From assembly GCA_050262155.1 (NCBI GenBank), contig CP189843.1, positions 372,001-436,000 of the forward strand: a stretch of 64,000 nt of DNA. The letters run 5' to 3'. The position numbers were made by a program, and so were the translations under genes. This DNA is from Parvimonas sp000223315. GTDB lineage: Bacteria; Bacillota; Clostridia; Tissierellales; Peptoniphilaceae. The notes beneath the pieces are model-generated. The model made no database searches and was not told the DNA's origin. It saw only the letters and a list, made by a program, of their open reading frames with translations. Every line of letters begins with the position of its first letter. The stretch's first letter is position 1. This document shows positions 25,451 to 33,559 of the stretch, piece by piece.

Positions 25451-25710
25451 TTTTAAATATTCAAAGACATCCAGATTTTTCATTGTACTCTTTAGGTGGA
25501 ATATTGTTAGAAATTTTAGAGCAGGTAAAAGTTATACCCATTGAAAAATTGTTGGAAGAAGTACAGCAACGTGTAAAGAAAAGAGTACATGTTGATTTCA
25601 TTTATTATGCATTAGATTGGTTGTATTTATTAGAACTTGTTAAAATTGAGGAAGGAGAGGTGTATTATGAAAATAAAAAAATTAATAGTAAGCAAAAAGA
25701 TACCTTATGA
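25447..25710 (+). CDS. ABC-three-component system middle component, MC6-like
   Basis: An 87-residue winged-helix-like protein matching the ABC-3C middle component 6 pattern: N-terminal ILNIQRHPDFSLYSLGGILLEIL, a helix pair (IEKLLEEVQQRVKKRVHV) and DFIYYALDWLYLLELVKIEEGEV with a beta-wing at the end. Middle components bridge the effector-bearing protein and the ABC ATPase. It overlaps the previous gene by 4 bases and the ATPase by 44 bases. Confidence 0.75.
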   Translation: MILNIQRHPDFSLYSLGGILLEILEQVKVIPIEKLLEEVQQRVKKRVHVDFIYYALDWLYLLELVKIEEGEVYYENKKINSKQKDTL

Positions 25711-27373
25711 CGAAGTTATACGTGAAATTTCGTTTAATGAGAATGGGCTGAACTTAATTGTAGATGATACTCCAGAGAATCTTCATGAAAGTGGCAATAG
25801 TGTAGGGAAATCTACTGCAATAAAAATAATAGATTTATGTTTGGGAGCAAAATCTGTTCGTGAATTATATTATGATTCAGATACAAGCAGTGAAAATGTG
25901 GATATAAAGGAATTTCTAAAAGAACATAAAGTTCAAGCTGAGTTGATTTTGATAGATAATAATAAAAAAGAATATTCAATAAGGAGAGATTTGTTTTCAA
26001 GAGGGAAAAGATATATTTTTGACGAATCTTGTATTGAAAAGGAGTTTTGGGATAAATTAAAGAAAATAATTTTTGATTTGAACGAACCAAGACCTACATT
26101 TAGACAGCTAATACCTAAATTTGTAAGAGTAGAGAGTACAGCTGAAGATAGAATGATTAATTTTTTACCAATGATGACAGGAAATGACACTTATGATACA
26201 ATATATTGTTTTTTATTTCAGATATATAGTGATGAATTGTTAAGTAAAAAGGAAGAAATTAAAGAAAGGTTATCAGAATGTCAAAAAACAATTCAAGCAT
26301 TGGAAAAGAGCAAGAGTATACCTTCTTTAAGTGTTTTGAAACAATCTTTAAAGATAATTAATTCAGATTTAAATGATTTATATGGTAAGAGAACTAAATT
26401 TTCTTATATGGATGAATATAGAGAAGAATTAGATTCGAAGAGAAAACTTACTTTGAAGATTTACAATTTACAAGAAAAGATGGAATTAGTTGAGTTCGAA
26501 ATTGAGAACATCAAAAATAGTATATTGAAGTTATCAAAGGAACAGTCGGAAATTGATATTCAAATACTACAGTCAATCTATCAAGAAGCTAAAAGTTATA
26601 TTCCAGAATTGCATAAAAGTTTTGAAGATATGATTGATTTTCATAATGCCATGATTCAAAATAGAATTGATTTCATAAAAGAACAAATGGATGTAAAAAA
26701 AGAATTATTAGAGCAGTATTCCTCACAATTGGCGAATGTTTTAGAGCAAAAAGAAAAGATAACAATTGAGGTATTAGATGAAGGGTTATTAGATGAATTA
26801 AATATGCTTAATCGTAAAATTGAAGATTTATCATTAAAGAAAGGAGAGATACAACAGTCTATTCAGTTGCTAGAAGAACAAGAAATAGTTAGACAGGATT
26901 TAAATGAAGATTTATTAGATATTCAAAATAGGATGAAAAATGATGGTATAGAAGAAAAAGTAAATAAGTTCAATCGATTCTTTTCTGATTATTGTGATAG
27001 ACTATATGGCGAGAAATATTTGTTAGCATATAATAAAAATTGGAATGAAGAGAAAAAATTTCCGGTTAGTATTGCTTTGCTTGGCGGAAATGTTGGAACA
27101 GGAAAAAAGAAAGCTGTTATTGTGGCGTTTGATTTAGCATATATGCAATACAGTATTCGTATGGGAATAAAAGTTCCTCAATTTGTAATCCATGATAAGA
27201 TGGAAAATACTCATATTAATCAGATAAAGACTATTTTTGAAATATGTGAAGAGATTGACGGACAGTATATAATTCCTATTTTAAGGGAAAGAATTGATAA
27301 AGTGGATCAAAAATATGTAGAAAAAGCAACAATTTTGAAATTAAGTACAAATAATAAGTTTTTTGGAATATAG
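25667..27373 (+). CDS. ABC-three-component system ATPase (DUF2326, SMC/RecN-like)
   Basis: A 568-residue SMC-like ATPase. Walker A GNSVGKST is at 43-50; coiled-coil arms span about 185-430 (EIKERLSECQKTIQALEKS, KKELLEQYSSQLANVLEQKE); the C-terminal half-site has LGGNVGTGKKKAVIVAFDL and Walker B-like PQFVIHDKMENTH, the form seen in DUF2326 proteins. The ATG at 25667 with GGAGAGG upstream is preferred over 25637. Related ATPases act in nucleoprotein dynamics and phage defence; the three preceding genes form its operon. Confidence 0.82.
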   Translation: MKIKKLIVSKKIPYDEVIREISFNENGLNLIVDDTPENLHESGNSVGKSTAIKIIDLCLGAKSVRELYYDSDTSSENVDIKEFLKEHKVQAELILIDNNKKEYSIRRDLFSRGKRYIFDESCIEKEFWDKLKKIIFDLNEPRPTFRQLIPKFVRVESTAEDRMINFLPMMTGNDTYDTIYCFLFQIYSDELLSKKEEIKERLSECQKTIQALEKSKSIPSLSVLKQSLKIINSDLNDLYGKRTKFSYMDEYREELDSKRKLTLKIYNLQEKMELVEFEIENIKNSILKLSKEQSEIDIQILQSIYQEAKSYIPELHKSFEDMIDFHNAMIQNRIDFIKEQMDVKKELLEQYSSQLANVLEQKEKITIEVLDEGLLDELNMLNRKIEDLSLKKGEIQQSIQLLEEQEIVRQDLNEDLLDIQNRMKNDGIEEKVNKFNRFFSDYCDRLYGEKYLLAYNKNWNEEKKFPVSIALLGGNVGTGKKKAVIVAFDLAYMQYSIRMGIKVPQFVIHDKMENTHINQIKTIFEICEEIDGQYIIPILRERIDKVDQKYVEKATILKLSTNNKFFGI

Positions 27374-27752
27374 GCAATATAGAAAATTCAATTGGATTTC
27401 AGTAACATTAAAATTAATCGGTTTTATGTTTTTAGCTATAATGTAGGAAATTTTAAAGTAACAACGAGTAGCACAAATAAATTGTTAGCTGTGATAGTTA
27501 TCTTAGTTTTGTATTAGTTTGAAGAAATAAGCTATATATAACAAAAAGTTAAAAGTGTCGCTAGACAAATAATATTAGTCAAATAGAGTCAAAATATTGA
27601 GCTATAATATAAATAGTTTTTTAAAATATGAGTACAATCTAAAAATGTATTTAGGTACTTTTTAACTCTTTTTTGTAAATTATATTGTTTGAGAGTAATA
27701 TAATCTGAATTGATACTAAAATATAAATTACTATTTATTTTCTCTAAAAGAG
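27374..27752. other. Gene-free AT-rich stretch after the ABC-3C operon
   Basis: About 380 bases with stops in all frames. No convincing terminator directly follows the ATPase gene; a T-rich stretch (AACTCTTTTTT near 27664) may end the transcript. I see no RNA structure or repeat I can support here. Confidence 0.4.
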
Positions 27753-27780
27753 TTGACTTTTTTGTGATTTGTGGTATTAT
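27753..27780 (+). promoter_or_regulatory. Promoter of the type I antitoxin RNA
   Basis: TTGACT (27753-27758), 16-base spacer, TATTAT (27775-27780), pointing toward the small convergent toxin gene. Confidence 0.65.
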
Positions 27781-27786
27781 ATAGTT

Positions 27787-27870
27787 GAGATTATAATTCT
27801 TTAGAGGTCGAATTCATCTCACATAATAGAATGTAAATAAAAAAGCAAGGTTGGCAGACCTTGCTTTTTA
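27787..27870 (+). ncRNA. Type I antitoxin RNA (RNAII-like)
   Basis: A predicted 85-base RNA from the promoter at 27753 to the shared terminator at 27841-27868. Its segment 27802-27838 is an imperfect direct repeat of 27942-27984, which is the complement of the toxin ribosome site and start codon, so the RNA can pair in trans with the toxin leader. This architecture (convergent RNAs, common bidirectional terminator, direct repeats at the 5' ends) is that of the par locus of plasmid pAD1. Confidence 0.6.
27838..27870. terminator. Bidirectional terminator shared by toxin and antitoxin RNAs
   Basis: An 11-bp perfect stem AAAAGCAAGGT / ACCTTGCTTTT with loop TGGCAG, A-run on one side and T-run on the other. 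Confidence 0.85.
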
Positions 27871-27876
27871 TGTTGA

Positions 27877-27951
27877 TTATTTAAAATTCTTTAGCAATTT
27901 TAATAACGCAATCAACAACGTTAATAAAATTATAGCATCAATAGAGGTCAA
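27877..27951 (-). CDS. Tiny hydrophobic type I toxin (Fst/TxpA-like)
   Basis: A 24-residue peptide starting at TTG (27951) with AAGGAGGTG 8 bases upstream. It has an almost uninterrupted hydrophobic helix (DAIILLTLLIALLKLL) and a basic end (KNFK), the pattern of Fst, TxpA and related membrane-damaging type I toxins. A minus-strand promoter at 28014-27986 and the terminator at 27838-27870 bound the message, and an antisense-like RNA is transcribed toward it. Too short for most gene callers. The sequence does not closely match a named family from memory. Confidence 0.6.
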   Translation of the reverse strand: MTSIDAIILLTLLIALLKLLKNFK

Positions 27952-27985
27952 TAGCTTCACCTCCTTACATATAGAATGCAAAATA

Positions 27986-28014
27986 ATTATATAATAATAT
28001 AAAGTTTAAGTAAA
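27986..28014 (-). promoter_or_regulatory. Promoter of the toxin mRNA
   Basis: On the minus strand TTTACT (28014-28009), 17-base spacer, TATAAT (27991-27986), about 35 bases before the toxin start. Confidence 0.55.
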
Positions 28015-28021
28015 CAGTTAA

Positions 28022-28130
28022 AAACAGAGTTATACAATCTAACTCTGTTTTTTATTGAATATAAGATAAAAATTATAAATATTGACAAAAAGTATGTATA
28101 GATTTATAATTTAGTTGTGTTACTATATTA
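28022..28130 (+). repeat. Terminator-promoter module, copy 2
   Basis: Homologous to 23462-23570. It comprises a terminator hairpin (28022-28053: AACAGAGTTATA / TCTAACTCTGTT with T6) and a perfect promoter, TTGACA 28082-28087, 17-base spacer, TATAAT 28105-28110, which serves the 82-residue membrane protein. Confidence 0.75.
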
Positions 28131-28177
28131 AAATTGATTTAATTTTTACAATAGTATTATAATTGGAGGTTAACATT

Positions 28178-28426
28178 GTGAGAGGATTAAGTAGATTAAT
28201 TGCTAACTCAATAGCAAATAGCATAGAAAATAGTAAATATAGAGATCATATTTGGTTTGCTTTTTCTATTGTTGTGTCTTTGATTCTTATTTATACAATT
28301 TATTATAATTTTACTAATGGTGAAATGGATACTACTAAAATTATAGGAATTGTACTATGCAGTTTTATTTTAATTATAATGTTATTAGGTGCTTTTGTTT
28401 TTTTAAAAAAGATTAGAGAAAAATAG
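28178..28426 (+). CDS. Small two-helix membrane protein, unknown
   Basis: An 82-residue protein starting with GTG at 28178, 7 bases after GGAGGT; an in-frame TTG at 28163 overlaps that ribosome site and is not used. The N terminus (LSRLIANSIANSIENSKY) is amphipathic with a repeated ANSI element, followed by two membrane helices (about 28-49 and 60-78) and a basic end. It is driven by the perfect promoter in the module at 28022-28130. Function unknown; it lies at the edge of the accessory island. Confidence 0.65.
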   Translation: MRGLSRLIANSIANSIENSKYRDHIWFAFSIVVSLILIYTIYYNFTNGEMDTTKIIGIVLCSFILIIMLLGAFVFLKKIREK

Positions 28427-28450
28427 TTTAATACTGTAATTATGATTTCA

Positions 28451-28500
28451 AAAAATTTAGGGAGGGAGATAGAGTTCTTACCTCCTTACTTATATACTAT
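28451..28500 (-). other. Third ribosome-site-like segment resembling the toxin leader
   Basis: On the minus strand AAGTAAGGAGGTAAGAAC resembles the toxin leader at 27950-27975, but no start codon or hydrophobic ORF follows. AGGGAGG and CCTCCTT can pair across it. Probably a relic of another toxin-antitoxin copy. Confidence 0.3.
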
Positions 28501-28550
28501 TAAATATTTTAACAATTAATATATTTTGATTTATAAATTTGGAGGAAATA

Positions 28551-29432
28551 ATGAATATAAATTGGTATCCGGGTCATATGAAAAAGACTATGGATAATAT
28601 AAGAGTGTCATTGAAATTGGTTGATATTGTTGGAGAGATTATTGATTCAAGAATTCCGATAAGTAGTAAAAATCCTGTTATTGATGATGTTTTAAAGGAT
28701 AAGCCTAGAATTATGATTTTAAATAAATCGGATATGGCTGATGAAAATGAGACTAAGAAGTGGCTTAGTTATTATAGGAAAAAAGGTTATGGAGCTGTTG
28801 TCGTAGATGCACTTCATTCAAAGGGTTTAGATAAGATTTATTCAGTTGCTAAAGAGATGTTGGCTGATAAATTTAAAAAGCTTGAAGAAAAAAATCTTTC
28901 TTCAAAGACAATTAGAATGATGATTGTAGGAATTCCTAATGTAGGAAAATCTACTTTTATTAATTCCATTTCAAAGAGAAAGAGTGCAAAAATAGGAGAT
29001 AGACCCGGTGTTACAAAACAGGTGCAATGGATTAAGACAAAGAATGATTTAGAGCTTTTAGATACTCCGGGAGTTCTTTGGCCTAAGTTTGAAGATGAAA
29101 GAATCGGTTTGCACTTGGCTTTTACCGGGGCAATTAAGGATGAGATTATGGATATTGAAAATTTAGCTTTTCGTTTTATTGATGAGTTAAATAAAAGAGA
29201 TGTAAATATTCTTAAAAATAGATATAATCTATCTGAAGATTCTTATGAGGATACATTGTATTTAATGGATGAAATCGGAAGAAATAGAGGAGCAATTTTA
29301 AAGAAGAATGAAATTGATTACTTTAAGGTTGCAAATTTAGTTTTAGATGATTTTAGAAAAGTAAAACTTGGAAGAATAACTTTAGAAACTGTGGAAGATA
29401 TTGAAAAATTTGAGGAAGATAATGGAAATTAG
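28551..29432 (+). CDS. rbgA: Ribosome biogenesis GTPase RbgA (YlqF)
   Basis: A 293-residue circularly permuted GTPase. WYPGHMKKTMDNI opens the protein; G4 is NKSD (about 57), G1 GIPNVGKST (about 127-135), G2 GDRPGVT and G3 DTPG, then a C-terminal RNA-binding helical region. RbgA matures the 50S subunit at the uL6/bL36 stage. ATG at 28551 follows GGAGGA by 4-5 bases; an upstream TTG (28539) is not needed. It begins the housekeeping block to 34.6 kb and overlaps rnhB. Confidence 0.95.
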   Translation: MNINWYPGHMKKTMDNIRVSLKLVDIVGEIIDSRIPISSKNPVIDDVLKDKPRIMILNKSDMADENETKKWLSYYRKKGYGAVVVDALHSKGLDKIYSVAKEMLADKFKKLEEKNLSSKTIRMMIVGIPNVGKSTFINSISKRKSAKIGDRPGVTKQVQWIKTKNDLELLDTPGVLWPKFEDERIGLHLAFTGAIKDEIMDIENLAFRFIDELNKRDVNILKNRYNLSEDSYEDTLYLMDEIGRNRGAILKKNEIDYFKVANLVLDDFRKVKLGRITLETVEDIEKFEEDNGN

Positions 29433-30054
29433 AGAAGAACTGGAAAATATCTACAAAAAATATAATTTAATTATCGGTGTTGATGAAGTTGGAAGAGGCT
29501 GTCTTGCCGGTCCTGTCGTTTCTTGTGCAATTATTATGAAAAAATATAGTAAGATTGAGGGAGTAACGGACAGTAAGAAACTTTCTAAAAAGAAAAGACT
29601 GGCACTTTATGATAAAATTTTAGAAGAATGTGTAGGCTATGGAATTGGAATTGTAGATAATGTAAAAATTGATGAAATAAATATAAAACAGGCAAGTAGG
29701 CTTGCTATGAGGATTGCCATTTCAAATATAAAGGATTTAGACGGAAATAAAGTTTCCGGCGATTTTTTGATAACTGATGCAGAAAAAGTTGATGTTGATA
29801 TTCCACAGATTAATTTGATTCACGGAGATGAGCTTTCTTATGTGGTTTCCTGTGCTTCAATAATCGCAAAGGAATACAGAGATAGTATGTTCGTTGAGTA
29901 TGAGAAAAAGTATCCGAACTATAATTTTATAAAGAATGTAGGATATGGAACAAAGGCTCATTATAAGGGAATTGATGAAAATGGGGTTACTCCTATTCAT
30001 AGAGTAACATTTTTGAAGAAATATTTTGAAAAGAAAAAAGATTATGAAAGCTAA
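29422..30054 (+). CDS. rnhB: Ribonuclease HII
   Basis: A 210-residue RNase HII with GVDEVGRGCLAGPVV (catalytic Asp-Glu), TDSKKLSKKKR, ISNIKDL, the DAEKVD region and SCASIIAKEYRD, ending with GYGTKAHYKGI and HRVTF. It removes ribonucleotides from DNA and Okazaki primers. The ATG at 29422 has GAGGA 5 bases upstream and overlaps the rbgA end by 11 bases; an upstream in-frame start (29401) is not supported. The rbgA-rnhB-yraN order is standard. Confidence 0.95.
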   Translation: MEIREELENIYKKYNLIIGVDEVGRGCLAGPVVSCAIIMKKYSKIEGVTDSKKLSKKKRLALYDKILEECVGYGIGIVDNVKIDEINIKQASRLAMRIAISNIKDLDGNKVSGDFLITDAEKVDVDIPQINLIHGDELSYVVSCASIIAKEYRDSMFVEYEKKYPNYNFIKNVGYGTKAHYKGIDENGVTPIHRVTFLKKYFEKKKDYES

Positions 30055-30388
30055 AGATATTGGGAATTTAGGGGAAGATATAGCTGTTAAATTTCTTTTA
30101 GAAAAGGGCTATGAAATTATTGAGAGGAATTTTTTAAAACCTTTTGGAGAGATTGATATAATAGCAAAGGATAAAGATTTTTTAGTTTTTATTGAGGTTA
30201 AGGCTAGAAAAAATGTAAATTTCGGCTTTCCAAGAGAATTTGTAAATGGAAGTAAAATAAAAAAGATACAAGACGTTGCTCAGATTTATATGATGGAGAA
30301 AAATTTATTTGGAGCAAAAATTCGATTTGATGTTATAGAAATAATTTTTGACAATCATAAAATTACACATATAGAAAATGCTTTTTAG
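30044..30388 (+). CDS. yraN: YraN family (UPF0102) endonuclease-like protein
   Basis: A 114-residue protein with the YraN core: GNLGEDIAVKFLLEKGYEIIERNF, GEIDIIAKD and FIEVKARKN, which form a PD-(D/E)xK-like nuclease fold. The internal ATG at 30044 is chosen to match family length; the ribosome site is poor (A-rich), and translation is probably coupled with the overlapping rnhB. Function poorly defined; usually next to rnhB and comM. Confidence 0.88.
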   Translation: MKAKDIGNLGEDIAVKFLLEKGYEIIERNFLKPFGEIDIIAKDKDFLVFIEVKARKNVNFGFPREFVNGSKIKKIQDVAQIYMMEKNLFGAKIRFDVIEIIFDNHKITHIENAF

Positions 30389-30396
30389 GAGGATTT

Positions 30397-30888
30397 ATGT
30401 TTACTGCTTATGTAATTACCGTTTCTGACAAGGGGTCAGTCGGAGAGAGAGTTGATACTTCAGGAGAAGTAATTGTTGAGATATTAAAAGAAAATAATTA
30501 TGAAGTTATTGATAAGATTATTATTCCGGATGATCAAGCAACAATAGAAAAAAAGTTAAAATATGCCTGTGATATTTTAGAAGCTGATTTAATTTTAACA
30601 ACAGGTGGAACAGGCTTTAGTAAGAGAGATGTTACACCTGAAGCAACTTTGAATGTTGCAACTAAAAACGCATTTGGAATTTGTGATTCTATTAGACAAT
30701 ACAGTTTGACAATCACTAAGAGGGCAATGCTTTCAAGAGCTGTTTCAGTTATTAGAAACGACAGCTTAATTATAAATTTACCCGGTAGTCCAAAAGCTGT
30801 TAGAGAATCTTTGGAGTATATTATAGATTCTGTAGAGCATGGACTTCAAATACTTTTGGGAACGGCATCCGAATGTGCTAGAAAGTAG
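30397..30888 (+). CDS. mogA: MogA/MoaB family molybdenum cofactor protein
   Basis: A 163-residue MoaB/Mog fold protein: AYVITVSDKGSVGERVDTSG, TTGGTGFSKRDVTPEAT, and LIINLPGSPKAVRE. These are the molybdopterin-binding loops of molybdopterin adenylyltransferase. No other molybdopterin genes are in the window, so whether the cofactor is made cannot be said. AGGAGG precedes the ATG, 8 bases after yraN. Confidence 0.88.
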   Translation: MFTAYVITVSDKGSVGERVDTSGEVIVEILKENNYEVIDKIIIPDDQATIEKKLKYACDILEADLILTTGGTGFSKRDVTPEATLNVATKNAFGICDSIRQYSLTITKRAMLSRAVSVIRNDSLIINLPGSPKAVRESLEYIIDSVEHGLQILLGTASECARK

Positions 30889-30895
30889 GTAAGAT

Positions 30896-32422
30896 ATGTA
30901 TTCAAAGACTAAGACTTGTGTGTTAAATGGATTAAATGGTTATGATATTGATGTTGAAGCAGATTTATCAAGTGGACTTCAGGCTTTTAATATTGTAGGG
31001 CTTCCTGATTTATCTATAAAAGAATCTAAGGAAAGAGTAAAATCTGCAATTTCAAATAGTGGATTTTCAATTCCACCAGGGAGAGTTACAATAAATTTAG
31101 CTCCTGCAAATTTAAAAAAAGACGGCTCTCAAATTGATTTGGCAATAGCTGTGAGTATGTTACTTGCTATTGGAGTTATTGAGTATTTACCTGATGAAAA
31201 AACTGTTTTTTTAGGTGAGCTTTCTCTTGACGGAAGAGTTATAACTTTTGACGGAGCTTTACCTATGATTATCTCTTTAAAAGAACTTGGTTTTAAAAAG
31301 TTCTTTATTCCTAATGCTATTAAAAATGAAGTTAATATAGTTCAAGGAATAGAGATTTATCCAATTTCACATTTAAAAGAATTAGTTGATTGTTTAAATG
31401 GAGTTATCGAAATAAAAAAAGAAGAAATAGCAAAGGTAAATTTAGATGAGGAAATAAAGTATGATATAGATTTTTCAGATATAAAAGGTCAGGAAAATTT
31501 AAAGAGAGCAATGGAAATTTCTGCTGCGGGAGGACATAATTTGCTGATGGTTGGCCCTCCAGGGAGCGGAAAAACTATGATTGCCAAAAGATTACCGACA
31601 ATTTTACCCAAATTAACTTTTGATGAATGTATTGAATGTACAAAAATATATTCAATAGCTGGAAAACTTAAAAATAATAAATTGGTTACTCAAAGACCTT
31701 TCAGGTCTCCACATCATACAAGTAGTCCTATTTCTCTTGTTGGTGGGGGTAAAATTCCAAAACCCGGGGAAGTTTCTCTTGCACATAATGGAGTTTTGTT
31801 TTTAGATGAATTTCCTGAGTTTTCAAAACAGGCTATTGAAGTTTTAAGACAGCCTATGGAAGATGGAAAAGTTACTATTTCAAGGGCTAATTCATCAATT
31901 ACTTATTATTCAAATTTTGTAACTATTTGTGCATTAAATCCTTGCCCTTGTGGGAATTATGGATCACAAACCGAAAAATGCACTTGTTCACAGTTACAAA
32001 TCCAAAGATATTTGAGCAAAATTTCAGGTCCAATACTTGATAGAATTGATATTCAAGTTGAAGTTGAACCTGTGAAATATGACGATTTATCTTCAAAAGA
32101 AGTTTTAGAAACTTCTTTTGAAATTAGAAAAAGAGTTGAAAAAGCTAGAAAAATTCAACTTGAAAGATATAAAAATGAAAAAATATATAATAATGCAAAT
32201 CTTTCAGCTAGACAGATTAAGAAATATATTATTTTAGATGAAAAACTTGAAAAAATTATAGAATTTGCTTTTAAAAAGTTTAAGTTTTCAGCAAGATCTT
32301 TTAATAAAATTTTGAAGTTGACAAGAACAATTGCAGACTTGGATGGAAGTGAAGAAATCAAGGAAGAACATCTGTTAGAAGCTATCAGATATAGAAGTTT
32401 GAGTAATAAATATTGGAGTTAG
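30896..32422 (+). CDS. comM: YifB/ComM family Mg chelatase-like AAA ATPase
   Basis: A 508-residue protein with an N-terminal Lon-like fold (1-170: AFNIVGLPDLSIKESKERV, NLAPANLKKDGSQIDLAIA), AAA core with Walker A GPPGSGKTM (about 222-230), VLFLDEFPEF Walker B, a Cys cluster CPCGNYGSQTEKCTC, and a C-terminal lid. ComM is a branch-migration helicase promoting recombination of incoming DNA in naturally competent bacteria. It directly precedes dprA, supporting a competence-linked role. Confidence 0.93.
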   Translation: MYSKTKTCVLNGLNGYDIDVEADLSSGLQAFNIVGLPDLSIKESKERVKSAISNSGFSIPPGRVTINLAPANLKKDGSQIDLAIAVSMLLAIGVIEYLPDEKTVFLGELSLDGRVITFDGALPMIISLKELGFKKFFIPNAIKNEVNIVQGIEIYPISHLKELVDCLNGVIEIKKEEIAKVNLDEEIKYDIDFSDIKGQENLKRAMEISAAGGHNLLMVGPPGSGKTMIAKRLPTILPKLTFDECIECTKIYSIAGKLKNNKLVTQRPFRSPHHTSSPISLVGGGKIPKPGEVSLAHNGVLFLDEFPEFSKQAIEVLRQPMEDGKVTISRANSSITYYSNFVTICALNPCPCGNYGSQTEKCTCSQLQIQRYLSKISGPILDRIDIQVEVEPVKYDDLSSKEVLETSFEIRKRVEKARKIQLERYKNEKIYNNANLSARQIKKYIILDEKLEKIIEFAFKKFKFSARSFNKILKLTRTIADLDGSEEIKEEHLLEAIRYRSLSNKYWS

Positions 32423-32424
32423 TT

Positions 32425-33519
32425 ATGAGAAATGAAGATGCTTTGTTATTTTTAAGTTATTTGAATTTTGATTATAAAATTAAAGATGAATTATTAAATC
32501 ATTTTACTTTGGAACATATTGAGGAGATTTTTGATTTATCCGGAGACTATTTTAAAGAAAATAAACTTTTAACTAAGAATAATATTGAAAAATTAGTTGA
32601 AGAGAGAGAAAAATTTAATTCAGATGCTTATAGAGATTATTTAGAGAAAAAGAAGGTTAATTATGTAAGTATTTTGAGTGAAAATTATCCAATTAATCTA
32701 AAAGATATTGAATATATTCCACAAGTTATTTACTATAAGGGAGATATTTTACCTGAAGATGAATTTGCTCTCTCAATTGTAGGCTCTAGGAAATGTACCA
32801 ATTATGGAGCTTGGGCAACTGAATATTTTGCAAGGTCAATTTCAGAACTTGGAATAAGAATTGTTTCAGGAATGGCTTTGGGTATTGATTCCATTTCACA
32901 TAGAGCTGCTTTAAAATCAGGGGGGAGAACTATAGCCGTTTTAGGTTGTGGAGTTGATATAGCCTATCCTAAAACTAATTACAGATTGTATGACGAAATT
33001 ATAGAAAATGGTGCAATTATGAGTGAATTTCCTATAGGAATGCCACCTTTAGCTCATAATTTTCCTGTTAGAAACAGAATTATTTCAGGACTTTCAAAAG
33101 CATTATTGGTTATCGAGGCACAAGATCGTTCAGGTACACTTATAACTTCAAGATTTGCAAATGAACAGTCAAAAGAAATTTTTGCACTTCCTGGAAATAT
33201 TAACAGCCTATATAGTAAAGGAACGAATAAATTGATAAAAGATGGAGCATTGATTGCTACGGATTATCAGGATATTATAGATGGAGTTATTGATTTTTCC
33301 GAATTTATTTTGAATAAAAATAAAGAGGAAAAAGATTTGGATATTTTGGATGCAAAAGAACTTTTAATTTATAATTTAATAAATGAAGAACCGAAATCTC
33401 AAAATAAAATTTCAACTATAACAGGTTTTTCAATCATAGAAACAAATACAATTTTAACTGCATTGGAACTAAAGGGATTTATAAAGGAGCTTAATGGAGG
33501 AATTTTTGTAGTTGATTAG
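32425..33519 (+). CDS. dprA: DNA processing protein DprA
   Basis: A 364-residue DprA: N-terminal helical region (1-90), then the Rossmann fold with SIVGSRKCTNYG, SGMALGIDSISHRAAL, GCGVDIAYP and EFPIGMPPLAHNFPVRNRIISGL (about 205-227), followed by a C-terminal winged helix (about 300-364). It loads RecA on transforming DNA. The ATG at 32425 follows TGGAG by 6 bases; the stop of comM is 2 bases before it. A short terminator follows. Confidence 0.95.
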   Translation: MRNEDALLFLSYLNFDYKIKDELLNHFTLEHIEEIFDLSGDYFKENKLLTKNNIEKLVEEREKFNSDAYRDYLEKKKVNYVSILSENYPINLKDIEYIPQVIYYKGDILPEDEFALSIVGSRKCTNYGAWATEYFARSISELGIRIVSGMALGIDSISHRAALKSGGRTIAVLGCGVDIAYPKTNYRLYDEIIENGAIMSEFPIGMPPLAHNFPVRNRIISGLSKALLVIEAQDRSGTLITSRFANEQSKEIFALPGNINSLYSKGTNKLIKDGALIATDYQDIIDGVIDFSEFILNKNKEEKDLDILDAKELLIYNLINEEPKSQNKISTITGFSIIETNTILTALELKGFIKELNGGIFVVD

Positions 33520-33526
33520 TTTTAAG

Positions 33527-33547
33527 AGATGATGTTCATCTTTTTTT
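33527..33547 (+). terminator. Terminator after dprA
   Basis: A short AGATGA TGT TCATCT hairpin with seven T; weak stem, so leakage into the HD gene is likely. Confidence 0.55.
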
Positions 33548-33559
33548 GATGAGGTAATT

